From the NCBI GenBank assembly GCA_037200845.1, contig JBBCGQ010000001.1, positions 2,554,237 through 2,618,236 on the forward strand: 64,000 bases of DNA, read 5' to 3'. Position numbers and translations under genes: made by a program. Origin of the DNA: Bauldia sp. (lineage in GTDB: Bacteria; Pseudomonadota; Alphaproteobacteria; Rhizobiales; Kaistiaceae). Each line of letters starts with the position of its first letter. Position 1 is the first letter of the stretch. Positions 57,112 to 64,000 of this stretch are shown here, piece after piece. Under the pieces are notes generated by a model that saw only the letters and a program-made list of their open reading frames with translations, made no database searches and had not been told where the DNA came from.

Positions 57112-57728
57112 TAGGCCCGCTCCTGCGCAGCCACGCCCGCCTTGCGATAGAAGGCGGAATCCGGAGCGACGAGCGTAAACTCGCTGCCGCCGGTATCGGT
57201 ACCAAGCAGCAGACCGCCCGGACGCACGAGCCGGCCCACGTTGTCACGCGCATTTTCCCGTAGCCGATCCCGCACACGGCCGACAACGGCGAAGGCAACG
57301 ACCAGATCGAACTTGCCGCGGTATGGCGCCAGCCGCACGGATCGCTCCTCGCCGAGATCGGCAACCACGGTGTCCACCTTGTGACCGCGCACGCCTTGAG
57401 CAGCTACCCGCACCACGCGGGGATTGATGTCGATGAGGGTCAGCCGGAACGGGATGTTGCGAAGCGCTGCCACCAACTCCATGGTCTCGTAGTTTTCGTA
57501 GAAGGCGTCGGGCATTGGCACGCGCCGCACCCCAGCCTCTATGCGCCGGAAGAAGTCCCACCCAGGCATGTCGATCGCCGAAAGGCGGCCCAAGTACTTG
57601 ACCGCCAGCCCCGGCCCGACATTAGCAACCTCCAGCGGCCGCCCGGACGAAGGCGCCTCGACGAAGCGCTGCAACGTGTTGAATATGTTGGCACGGCGCC
57701 GCGGACTGGTCGTTGTTTTGAGGTCCAT
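57111..57728 (-). CDS. SAM-dependent methyltransferase
   Basis: 205 residues from ATG 57728 (MDLKTTTSPRRRANIFNTLQ). It is a class I fold: LEVANVGPGLAVKYLGRLSA (motif I), LTLIDINPRVVRVAAQGVRG (acidic loop), FDLVVAFAVVGRV (motif after), PGGLLLGTDTGG (post IV). VGPGLAV in place of GxGxG is unusual but occurs. Likely modifies a glycan or lipid. First gene of the leftward trio. Confidence 0.65.
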   Translation of the reverse strand: MDLKTTTSPRRRANIFNTLQRFVEAPSSGRPLEVANVGPGLAVKYLGRLSAIDMPGWDFFRRIEAGVRRVPMPDAFYENYETMELVAALRNIPFRLTLIDINPRVVRVAAQGVRGHKVDTVVADLGEERSVRLAPYRGKFDLVVAFAVVGRVRDRLRENARDNVGRLVRPGGLLLGTDTGGSEFTLVAPDSAFYRKAGVAAQERA

Positions 57729-57900
57729 GATGGTCTCAAATCGCACTTCTCACAGGCCAAAGCCAATACAATATCCATGACGGGACGTCAGGCCGGCGAC
57801 GGCACACGGCGCGTGGGTGGCCTGTCGCCTCCTCAAGCCCTATTAGAGACGCGGGACTGAGCAGATGCGGGTGCAAGCCGGGCAAAACGGGAGCTGATAC

Positions 57901-58752
57901 GTGATTGTCGTGCATGTCCTGGGCGGTCTCGGCAACCAGCTCTTCCAGTATGCGGCCGCGCGCGCGTTGGCCCTTCGCCGCGGTACGACGGTCGGTATCG
58001 ATACCCGCTACTTTCGCAAGGCCCGCCCGCGCGAACTTGAGCTGGCAAATTACGAACTCCCCACCGCCCCGATCGACCGACGGTCGCTGCCGCCCAGAAA
58101 ACGCCACCGGATGCGGCGCGCGCTTTGGATCGCACTGCGGTCCAAGCCGGTGGTCTTCCGCGAGGAAAGCTTGCGATTTGACAGTCGGGTGCTTTCGCTG
58201 CCCGCCGACACGTATCTGGAAGGGTACTTCCAGAGCGAGCGCTATTTCGAAGACGCCGCGTCCGCGATCCGGGCGGACCTGACGTTGCAGCGCCCCCTGC
58301 AACCGGCAAACGTCGAATGGCGGGCGCGCATTCGCAAGGGCCTTGCCGTGTCGCTGCACATTCGTCGTGGCGACTATGTTTCGAACCCGGAAACCAACCG
58401 CGTGTTTGGCGCGCTCGACCTGAACTACTATCTCGCCGCCGCGGACGCCATGCACGAGCGGCTACGTGAACCGTTGAGATTTTTTGTCTTCTCGGACGAG
58501 CCGGAGTGGGCAAAGGCAAACCTGAAGCTCCCCTACCCGACCGAGTTCGTTGACAGTGATGGCCCCGCCGTCGAGCATCTCGCGCTGATGTCCGAATGCC
58601 GGCACCACATCACGGCCAACAGCAGCTTCTCGTGGTGGGGCGCATGGCTTAACCCCGCCGCCGACAAGCACGTCATCGCGCCCAAGCAGTGGTTTCTCAG
58701 CCCGACGCTGGATGCTTCAACGCTTGTACCGGATCGCTGGCAGCGCCTCTAG
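57901..58752 (+). CDS. GT11 alpha-1,2-fucosyltransferase-like glycosyltransferase
   Basis: 283 residues from GTG 57901 with GGGAG upstream. GT11 motifs are all visible: HVLGGLGNQLFQYAAARALA at the N-terminus, VSLHIRRGDYVSNPETNRVF (HxRRGDY, GDP-fucose site) and ECRHHITANSSFSWWGAWLN near the end. GT11 enzymes transfer fucose from GDP-fucose in alpha-1,2 linkage. No GDP-fucose synthesis genes lie in the window, so the donor must be made elsewhere. It overlaps the FkbM stop at its 3' end, tail to tail. Confidence 0.9.
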   Translation: MIVVHVLGGLGNQLFQYAAARALALRRGTTVGIDTRYFRKARPRELELANYELPTAPIDRRSLPPRKRHRMRRALWIALRSKPVVFREESLRFDSRVLSLPADTYLEGYFQSERYFEDAASAIRADLTLQRPLQPANVEWRARIRKGLAVSLHIRRGDYVSNPETNRVFGALDLNYYLAAADAMHERLREPLRFFVFSDEPEWAKANLKLPYPTEFVDSDGPAVEHLALMSECRHHITANSSFSWWGAWLNPAADKHVIAPKQWFLSPTLDASTLVPDRWQRL

Positions 58753-59477
58753 CGAGGCGGGAGAAACAGCACGTCGCCATGCCGCGGTGGCCGCGACATC
58801 GGCACAAATCCCCGCTTCTTCAGGAATTTTCGCACATCGCCAAATTGGGCTCCACCCTGATAGAAGCGGCCGCGCGACACCTCCGAGATGACCGCGCGCG
58901 CGCTTTTAAGAACCTGCTCAGCCCCCTTAAGCGCCAGCAGTTCGGCGCCCTGCACATCCACGATCAAAGTGTCGATGGCACCGAGCAGGCCATACTCCTG
59001 CGCTATACTATCCAATGTGCGCGTTCGCGCTTTCTCCCGCGTGCCGGTCTCGGTGACACCACGGAAACTCGACCGGTGCCGCGAACCTAGCGGGAAGAGC
59101 GAGCTCGACATGCCGTCGTTGCTAGTCTGGCGGAGTTCTGCCTCTTCCCCTTCGCGGTCGCTGACGAGCGCGCACACGGCACGCTGCCTGCACGTGGCAT
59201 TCGCGGCCTCGGCGCCCAGAATCTCCGATAACCGCGCATAGACAGCGGGCGATCCCTCGATCCAAAGGACGTCGCGGTACCCCATATCCTCGTATCTCTG
59301 GCGCTCCTGGGCGAGATGCGCGCCAACGTGAACGAGAGTTCGGAACGGTTTCTCATCTGCAGTCAGCTCAGCGAGAAGCCTCAGCGGGTCGGACTCGCGC
59401 GTGAGACGCCAGAGAGAGGGAGGCCAGAGCAACGACACAAGCGATACCCGCGATGATGTTTCGGGCAACGTATACAC
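58749..59477 (-). CDS. FkbM-family methyltransferase
   Basis: 242 residues from GTG 59477 (VYTLPETSSRVSLVSLLWPP). RTLVHVGAHLAQERQRYEDM and VLWIEGSPAVYARLSEILGA bind SAM; IDTLIVDVQGAELLALKGAE and ARAVISEVSRGRFYQGGAQF are FkbM features. A second, intact FkbM beside the frameshifted one at 50947. It should O-methylate a sugar in the surface glycan. Longer starts to 59558 overlap lrp and look non-coding. Confidence 0.85.
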   Translation of the reverse strand: MYTLPETSSRVSLVSLLWPPSLWRLTRESDPLRLLAELTADEKPFRTLVHVGAHLAQERQRYEDMGYRDVLWIEGSPAVYARLSEILGAEAANATCRQRAVCALVSDREGEEAELRQTSNDGMSSSLFPLGSRHRSSFRGVTETGTREKARTRTLDSIAQEYGLLGAIDTLIVDVQGAELLALKGAEQVLKSARAVISEVSRGRFYQGGAQFGDVRKFLKKRGFVPMSRPPRHGDVLFLPPR

Positions 59478-59487
59478 GAACCCTGTA

Positions 59488-59955
59488 TCACGCCACCGGC
59501 ACCGCCGGCTCGTCCTTGATGCGCCGCAATACCAGAGCGGTGCGGACGCTGTCGACATTGGGCGTCTTGGTCAGTTCCTCGATCACGAAGTTCTGGAAGG
59601 AAGGCAGGTCCGGCGCGACGCACTTCAGCACGAAATCGATCTCGCCCGAGGCGAGGTGGCATTCGCGCACGATCTGCCAGGAGCGGATCTTGTCCTCGAA
59701 GGCGACAAGATCGGCCTCCGCCTGGCTGGCGAGGCCGATGAACACGAACGCGGTGAGGTCGAACCCGAGGCTTTTTTCATCGAGCAGCGCCCGGTAGCCG
59801 CGCACGATCCCGGCCTCCTCGAGCGCCCGGACGCGACGCAGGCACGGCGGCGCCGATATGCCGACGCGGCGCGCCAGTTCGACGTTGGTCATGCGGCCGT
59901 CGGCCTGCAGCTCGCGCAGGATCTTCCAGTCGATGGTGTCCAGCCGGGCTTTCAA
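59488..59955 (-). CDS. lrp: Lrp/AsnC-family transcriptional regulator
   Basis: 155 residues from TTG 59955 (LKARLDTIDWKILRELQADG), a rarer start fixed by the family's usual KLDxIDxKIL opening. N-terminal HTH (NVELARRVGISAPPCLRRVR), C-terminal RAM domain (ECHLASGEIDFVLKCVAPDL, VDSVRTALVLRRI). Lrp-type proteins read amino-acid status. Its position between the glycan genes and trxB matches the order seen in Sinorhizobium meliloti. Confidence 0.9.
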   Translation of the reverse strand: MKARLDTIDWKILRELQADGRMTNVELARRVGISAPPCLRRVRALEEAGIVRGYRALLDEKSLGFDLTAFVFIGLASQAEADLVAFEDKIRSWQIVRECHLASGEIDFVLKCVAPDLPSFQNFVIEELTKTPNVDSVRTALVLRRIKDEPAVPVA

Positions 59956-60143
59956 TGCAGGGCCTCTCTGCCTATCTATGCGCTGTCGGCTTACCGGGCG
60001 CGGGGCGAGCCGTTCAGCTTTCCTGCGCCATATGGAAAGAAAAGTTCGCGGGAACGCAATAGTTGACCGCGGCCCCGCCTTGCAACCCTCCCCGGCACGC
60101 CTACAATTTCGGCGAATTCGGGCGAATCTGACGGACGTTCTCC

Positions 60144-61100
60144 ATGCACGCCAAGGCCATCATCGTCGGCTCCGGACCCGCCGGGTATACGGCGGCGATC
60201 TATGCGGCCCGCGCAATGCTGGAGCCTATTCTGATCGCCGGCGTCACCGTCGGCGGGCAGCTTACGACCACCACCGACGTCGAGAATTATCCGGGCTTCG
60301 CCGACATCATCCAGGGCCCCTGGTTGGTCGAGCAGATGAAGGCCCAGGCCGAGCATGTCGGCACGCGCTTCGTCAACGACCACATCCTGTCGGTCGACCT
60401 GTCGCGCCGCCCGTTCGTGCTGAACGGCGACAGCGGCACCAAGTACACGGCCGACACCCTCATCATCGCGACCGGCGCCGAGGCCAAGTGGCTGAATCTG
60501 CCCTCGGAGCAGCAGTTCCGCGGCTACGGCGTTTCGGCCTGCGCCACCTGCGACGGCTTCTTCTATCGCAACCGCGAGGTCGTCGTGGTCGGCGGCGGCA
60601 ACACCGCCGTCGAGGAGGCGCTGTTCCTTACGAACTTCGCCTCGAAGGTGACGCTCGTGCATCGCCGCGATCACCTGCGCGCCGAGAAGATCCTGCAGCA
60701 CCGCCTGTTCGCCCACCCGAAGATCAGCGTCGTCTGGGACTCGGAGTTGCAGGATGTGCTGGGCAACGGCACCGTGCCGCCCGCCGTCACCGGCGCGCGC
60801 ATCCGCAACGTCCGCACCGGCGCGACCACCGACCTCAAGGTCGACGGCGTTTTCGTCGCCATCGGCCATGCGCCGGCGACCGCGTTCCTCGAAGGGCAAC
60901 TGAAGCTTCGCCCGTCCGGGTACCTGTGGACCGCGCCCGACTCGACCGCGACCTCGATCCCCGGCGTGTTTGCCGCGGGCGACGTGACCGACGAGACCTT
61001 CCGCCAGGCGGTCACCGCCGCCGGGCTCGGCTGCATGGCGGCGCTGGAGGCGGAGCGCTGGCTGGCCGAGCGCGAGATCACGGCGGAAGCAGCGGAATAG
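60144..61100 (+). CDS. trxB: Thioredoxin reductase
   Basis: 318 residues from ATG 60144. FAD site AIIVGSGPAGYTAAIYAARA, redox pair SACATCDGFFY (CATC), NADPH site VVVVGGGNTAVEEALFLTNF and the final FAD segment VFAAGDVTDETFRQAVTAA. Reduces thioredoxin with NADPH. Full length. The LysR-type regulator lies 79 bases downstream on the same strand, an arrangement known for trxB-lsrB. Confidence 0.97.
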   Translation: MHAKAIIVGSGPAGYTAAIYAARAMLEPILIAGVTVGGQLTTTTDVENYPGFADIIQGPWLVEQMKAQAEHVGTRFVNDHILSVDLSRRPFVLNGDSGTKYTADTLIIATGAEAKWLNLPSEQQFRGYGVSACATCDGFFYRNREVVVVGGGNTAVEEALFLTNFASKVTLVHRRDHLRAEKILQHRLFAHPKISVVWDSELQDVLGNGTVPPAVTGARIRNVRTGATTDLKVDGVFVAIGHAPATAFLEGQLKLRPSGYLWTAPDSTATSIPGVFAAGDVTDETFRQAVTAAGLGCMAALEAERWLAEREITAEAAE

Positions 61101-61179
61101 CGGCACCCTCCTTGCTTTCAGGCGGGGATAGTCGATGACGGGGAACGGGGACGGCTGGCCGCGAGGAGGCGGCAACCGG

Positions 61180-62070
61180 ATGGACTGGGACAAACTCCGC
61201 ATCTTTCAGGCGGCGGCGCAGGCGGGATCGTTCACCCACGCCGGCGAGGCGCTGAACATGAGCCAGTCGGCGGTGAGCCGGCAGGTGAGCGCGCTCGAGC
61301 AGGATCTCGGCGTCCCCCTCTTCCACCGCCACGCCCGCGGCCTCATCCTCACCGAGCAGGGCGAGGAACTTTTCCGCGCCGCAAGCGACGTCCTGGTCAA
61401 GCTGCAGTCGGTGCGTTCGCGCCTGACCGAGTCGGAGGAGAAGCCGAGCGGCACGCTGCGCATCACCACCACCGTCGGCCTCGGCTCGACGTGGCTGACG
61501 CAGCGCGTCCACGAATTCGTCGACCTCTATCCGACGATCAGCCTGCATCTCATCCTCGACGACGACGAGCTCGACCTGTCGATGCGCCAGGCCGACGTCG
61601 CCATACGCCTGCGCCAGCCGACACAGCCGGATCTCATCCAGCGCCGGCTGTTCACGGTGCACATGCATGTCTGGGCGGCGCCGTCGTACCTCAAGCGGTT
61701 CGGCCGGCCGGAGAAGGTCGCCGACCTCGACTCGCACCGCATCGTCACCTTCGGCGTGCCGGTGCCGGCGTACTTGCGCGATCTCAACTGGCTGGAGCTT
61801 GCCGGGCGCGGCTCCGACAACCCGCGCGACTCGGCGCTGAAGATCAACAACATCTTCGCCATCAAGAACGCGGTGATGAACGGCACCGGCCTCGCCGTGC
61901 TGCCGAGCTACATGGTCGAACCGGACTCCGGCCTGGTGAAGCTGTTGCCCGAGGAGCAGGTGCCGAGCTTCGCGACATACTTCGTCTACCCGGCCGAACT
62001 GAAGAACTCGGCGCGTGTGCATGTCTTCCGCGATTTTCTTCTGAGCAAGGCGCAGAACTGGTCGTATTGA
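61180..62070 (+). CDS. lsrB: LysR-family regulator, LsrB/VtlR type
   Basis: 296 residues from ATG 61180 with GAGGAGGCGGC upstream. HTH: MDWDKLRIFQAAAQAGSFTH, NMSQSAVSRQVSALEQDLGV, HRHARGLILTEQGEEL; then the effector domain (KPSGTLRITTTVGLGSTWLT, QADVAIRLRQPTQPDLIQRR). In S. meliloti lsrB and in Brucella vtlR occupy this place beside trxB. They control redox, LPS and, via AbcR sRNAs, nutrient uptake. An AbcR-like sRNA starts about 90 bases after its stop, as expected. Symbol given from context. Confidence 0.8.
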   Translation: MDWDKLRIFQAAAQAGSFTHAGEALNMSQSAVSRQVSALEQDLGVPLFHRHARGLILTEQGEELFRAASDVLVKLQSVRSRLTESEEKPSGTLRITTTVGLGSTWLTQRVHEFVDLYPTISLHLILDDDELDLSMRQADVAIRLRQPTQPDLIQRRLFTVHMHVWAAPSYLKRFGRPEKVADLDSHRIVTFGVPVPAYLRDLNWLELAGRGSDNPRDSALKINNIFAIKNAVMNGTGLAVLPSYMVEPDSGLVKLLPEEQVPSFATYFVYPAELKNSARVHVFRDFLLSKAQNWSY

Positions 62071-62164
62071 GGTTGTGGTTTGTTTGTCACAACCTGCAAC
62101 GATCTTTGGCAATTCATGCAGTGCCTATTTGCGCGGCAATGAACATTGCTCAAGATGATCGGGC

Positions 62165-62304
62165 TGATGCGGCGATTCGTTCGTTACTTCCTCCCTCCGA
62201 ACGAATGTCCCCATTGAGCTTGTTCCCCTCTGGAAGGCGTATGCCGCTGGCCATGCCGCGGCAAAACCTTGCCGGGTCTCCTAAGACGGGGCCCGGCTTT
62301 TTCT
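62165..62304 (+). ncRNA. AbcR (alpha-r15)-like small regulatory RNA, ends approximate
   Basis: Structure reads as an sRNA: a 5' hairpin ATTCGTTCG - TTACTTCCTCCCTC - CGAACGAAT (62175-62206) holds an unpaired CTTCCTCCC anti-Shine-Dalgarno loop; a second C-rich stretch, TTCCCCTC, follows; then GCCGGGTC-...-GGCCCGGC with CTTTTTCTT (62271-62304) is an intrinsic terminator. Loop wording, length of about 120-140 nt and place after an LsrB/VtlR gene match the AbcR family, which Hfq-dependently silences ABC-transporter mRNAs. The 5' end is estimated. Confidence 0.65.
62271..62304 (+). terminator. Intrinsic terminator of the AbcR-like RNA
   Basis: GCCGGGTC (62271-62278) pairs with GGCCCGGC (62290-62297), 8 bp with a T-G pair, loop TCCTAAGACGG, then TTTTTCTT. 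Confidence 0.8.
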
Positions 62305-62329
62305 TCGCCTTCTTCCGGAACGCATCCCG

Positions 62330-62800
62330 CTACTTGTGAATCGGGTCGACCCAGCGGACGTCTTCCGGCTTCTCGACCGGCTCGATGTCGAGGTTGACGA
62401 CCACCGCCTCGTTGTCCGAGCGCACGACGACGCACTCCAGCGGCTCGTCGGTCGAGGCATTGATCTCCTGATGCGGGACGAACGGCGGAATGAAGATGAA
62501 GTCGCCCGGCCCGGCCTCGACGACATATTCGAGATGGTCGCCCCAGCGCATGCGCGCCCGGCCGCGCATGACGTAGATCACGCTCTCTAGCGCGCCATGA
62601 TGATGCGCGCCGGTCTTGGCGTTGGCCTCGATGCGCACCGTGCCCGCCCAGATCTTCTGCGCGCCGACGCGGGCGTAGTTGATCGCGACGGCGCGCTGCA
62701 TCCCGGGCGTCTGCGCCGTGTTCGGGTCAAGCCGGTCGCCGGGGATGACGCGGACGCCGTTGGTCTTCCAGTCGATTTCGTGCGGGTGGTGGTGCGACAT
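62330..62800 (-). CDS. Cupin-domain protein
   Basis: 156 residues from ATG 62800 (MSHHHPHEIDWKTNGVRVIP). The cupin metal motif is TGAHHHGALESVIYVMRGRA (HxH...E) and the second motif GDFIFIPPFVPHQEINAST (H). The N-terminal HHHPH run is native, not a tag, as the protein is otherwise conserved-looking. Small cupins may be dioxygenases or isomerases; this one could not be placed. Leftward, between the two copies of the sRNA sequence. Confidence 0.8.
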   Translation of the reverse strand: MSHHHPHEIDWKTNGVRVIPGDRLDPNTAQTPGMQRAVAINYARVGAQKIWAGTVRIEANAKTGAHHHGALESVIYVMRGRARMRWGDHLEYVVEAGPGDFIFIPPFVPHQEINASTDEPLECVVVRSDNEAVVVNLDIEPVEKPEDVRWVDPIHK

Positions 62801-62884
62801 CGGATGACCGCGGGGTTGGAAGGATCAGTTTCGCCCCGCGGCCGGGAATTGCAACACCGACCGCGGTCCGCGGCGCGGCTGGCG

Positions 62885-62934
62885 TCCGGAAGGACGTATG
62901 GCGCCGGCCGGATGCGACAAAACCTTGCCGGGTC
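62885..62934 (+). repeat. Degenerate second copy of part of the AbcR-like RNA
   Basis: TCCGGAAGGACGTATGGCGC ... CGACAAAACCTTGCCGGGTC (50 nt) matches 62229-62278, TCTGGAAGGCGTATGCCGCT ... GGCAAAACCTTGCCGGGTC (also 50 nt), at most positions. It is followed by a T-rich run (TTTGGTTTTTCTC) but the right arm of the terminator is not conserved. Located 70 bases before hicA. Confidence 0.7.
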
Positions 62935-63004
62935 CTTGCGACGGAGATTTGGTTTTTCTCGCCTCGACTTGAGTTTCGCACAAAAATGTGCGACACAGAA
63001 GGTC

Positions 63005-63211
63005 GTGAAGAGGGAACAGCTTTTCTCGGCATTGCGCCGCTGGTGCCGGAAGAATCACCGTTCGTTCTTGGTCGATACGGTCGCCGGCAAGGGTTCACAC
63101 GTGAAGGTCTACGTCGGCGACGCTTCGACGGTAGTCAAGTCGGGCGATCTGTCGCCAATCTACGTCGGCCTCATTCTCAAACAGCTCGGCCTTCCAAAGG
63201 ATGCCGTATAG
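63005..63211 (+). CDS. hicA: HicA-type toxin
   Basis: 68 residues from GTG 63005 (VKREQLFSALRRWCRKNHRS). The dsRNA-binding-like HicA fold is shown by FLVDTVAGKGSHVKVYVGD, with the catalytic histidine in GSHVKV, and PIYVGLILKQLGLPKDAV at the end. HicA is an mRNA interferase that halts translation until HicB blocks it. hicB starts three bases after its stop. The GTG is the only in-frame start near the family opening; the RBS (AGAAGG) is close to it. Confidence 0.75.
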   Translation: MKREQLFSALRRWCRKNHRSFLVDTVAGKGSHVKVYVGDASTVVKSGDLSPIYVGLILKQLGLPKDAV

Positions 63212-63213
63212 CC

Positions 63214-63648
63214 ATGCGCTACATTTTTCCTGCAAGGCTCGAGTCGCATCGCGGCACGGTGATCGTTTCCTTCCGCGACCTGCCAGAGGCCATCACCGAA
63301 GGACGTGACCGGACGGCCGCATTGCATGAGGCTATCGACTGTCTCGACACCGCGCTGCTTTTTCGCATCAAGGAGGGCGCACCCATGCCTTCGCCCTCGC
63401 GACTGCGCGCGGGAGAAGTCGCAGTGGCTGCCTCGCCAAGCATCGCCGCCAAGGCCGCGTTCGTGCGCGCCTTTGCCGAGTCAGGCTTAACTCGGGTTGC
63501 TTTGGCGGCCGCTCTAGGCGTACGCGAAACCGAGGTTCGGCGAATGCTCGATCCGGATCACGGGACCAAGCTCGATCGCTTGAACGAGGGCATGCGTGCC
63601 CTCGGCCGCCAGTTCGTCATCGTCGACCAACCCGCCGACGCGGCGTAG
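63214..63648 (+). CDS. hicB: HicB-type antitoxin
   Basis: 144 residues from ATG 63214 (MRYIFPARLESHRGTVIVSF). The N-terminal RNase-H-like HicB core contains SFRDLPEAITEGRDRTAALH and CLDTALLFRIKEGAPMPSPS; the C-terminus, GLTRVALAAALGVRETEVRR, is an HTH for autoregulation. Forms a pair with hicA and probably represses its own promoter. Toxin-first order is usual for hicAB. Confidence 0.85.
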   Translation: MRYIFPARLESHRGTVIVSFRDLPEAITEGRDRTAALHEAIDCLDTALLFRIKEGAPMPSPSRLRAGEVAVAASPSIAAKAAFVRAFAESGLTRVALAAALGVRETEVRRMLDPDHGTKLDRLNEGMRALGRQFVIVDQPADAA

Positions 63649-63651
63649 CCC

Positions 63652-64000
63652 CTAGCCCCCAATCGCCGCAACGATCTCCGCCGTCGGCCGCGTACGGCCG
63701 AGGCGCGGGAAGATTTTCTCCACCGCGAATTTGTGGTTGTCGGCCGAAGCCGCGGAAATCGCGTCCTCGGCGAAGACGACCGCGTAGCCGTGCTGCCACG
63801 CCTCGCGGCCGGTGCCTTCCACACCGAAGTTGGTGGCGATGCCGGTGAGGATGATCGTGTCGATGCCGCGGCGGCGGAGCTGCAGGTCGAGCTCAGTGCC
63901 GTGGAAGGCGCCCCACTGCCGCTTGGTGATGACGACATCGGCGGCGAGCGCCGCGATCTCCGGCACGAGGTCGGACCAGTTGGCCGGCATGCCGCCGGGC
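63652..64000 (-). CDS. Isochorismatase-fold hydrolase, C-terminal part (runs off the window)
   Basis: About 116 residues are visible. VVITKRQWGAFHGTELDLQL and GIDTIILTGIATNFGVEGTG, then REAWQHGYAVVFAEDAISAA, are of the isochorismatase-like hydrolase fold. In most such enzymes the ATN segment is followed by the catalytic Cys (CVE); here it is FGVE, so this member lacks the thiol, as some do. Lys in ITKRQWGAF is kept. Substrate unknown. The start is beyond 64000. It begins four bases after the hicB stop on the opposite strand. Confidence 0.75.
   Translation of the reverse strand, partial: PGGMPANWSDLVPEIAALAADVVITKRQWGAFHGTELDLQLRRRGIDTIILTGIATNFGVEGTGREAWQHGYAVVFAEDAISAASADNHKFAVEKIFPRLGRTRPTAEIVAAIGG

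Overview
The window is GC-rich, gene-dense chromosomal DNA that reads as an alphaproteobacterium of the order Hyphomicrobiales (Rhizobiales). The best evidence is gene order: carA ... carB - greA - [surface-glycan genes] - lrp - trxB - LysR (LsrB/VtlR type), as I recall it from Sinorhizobium meliloti, where the LPS-core genes lie between greA and lrp. Supporting signs are a DnaG whose zinc-finger cysteines are absent (as I recall, usual in this order), an AbcR-like small RNA next to the LysR gene, and many short palindromic intergenic repeats. All calls come from reading the sequence; no database search was run.

Layout. 0-3.4 kb: edge of an ArsR-type regulator, then a leftward operon (MOSC protein, trans-aconitate methyltransferase with an in-frame stop, B3/B4 protein), a GH19-like lysozyme and an EVE protein. 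3.5-14.6 kb: SulP-STAS-cNMP transporter, DUF2306 protein, EttA, an FTR1/cupredoxin iron-uptake pair, an FAD reductase, a PRC-barrel secreted protein, a matrixin, one CAU tRNA, a SIMPL protein and a small membrane protein. 14.65-15.5 kb holds no convincing gene; it is repeats plus one long GC-rich structured element. 15.55-19.4 kb: a single-chain type ISP-like restriction-modification enzyme preceded by a perfect palindrome. 19.4-23.6 kb: rpoD and dnaG, the latter with a palindromic repeat inserted in its coding sequence. 23.8-26.3 kb: an unusual 811-residue DUF4238/SEC-C protein.

26.3-34.1 kb is accessory and partly decayed: two DUF1801 proteins, a TetR fragment butted against an aldo/keto reductase remnant, a FAD oxidase coupled to a stand-alone 5'-3' exonuclease, a phased DnaA-box-like array upstream of that exonuclease, and two secreted or membrane-anchored genes each broken by two frame changes. 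34.2-47.4 kb: hydrolase, carA, GIY-YIG protein, histidine kinase, Crp-type regulator, zinc peptidase, Na/Pi cotransporter with a coupled XRE gene, a divergent ArsR/MFS pair, and an HTH gene beside a secreted zincin. 47.6-53.2 kb: carB, a frameshifted FkbM gene, a methyltransferase and greA.

53.2-59.5 kb is a compact surface-glycan island (several glycosyltransferases including a GT11 fucosyltransferase, a GT25 enzyme, two SAM methyltransferases and an FkbM protein) between greA and lrp. The right end carries trxB, a LysR regulator, an AbcR-like sRNA, a cupin, a degenerate half-copy of the sRNA, a HicAB toxin-antitoxin pair and the edge of an isochorismatase-family gene. Five genes (tam at 1.6 kb, the genes at 31.9 and 33.0 kb, the FkbM gene at 51.5 kb, and a small ORF at 6.5 kb) look interrupted by single-base changes. 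Either the strain carries several recent pseudogenes or the assembly contains uncorrected indels.
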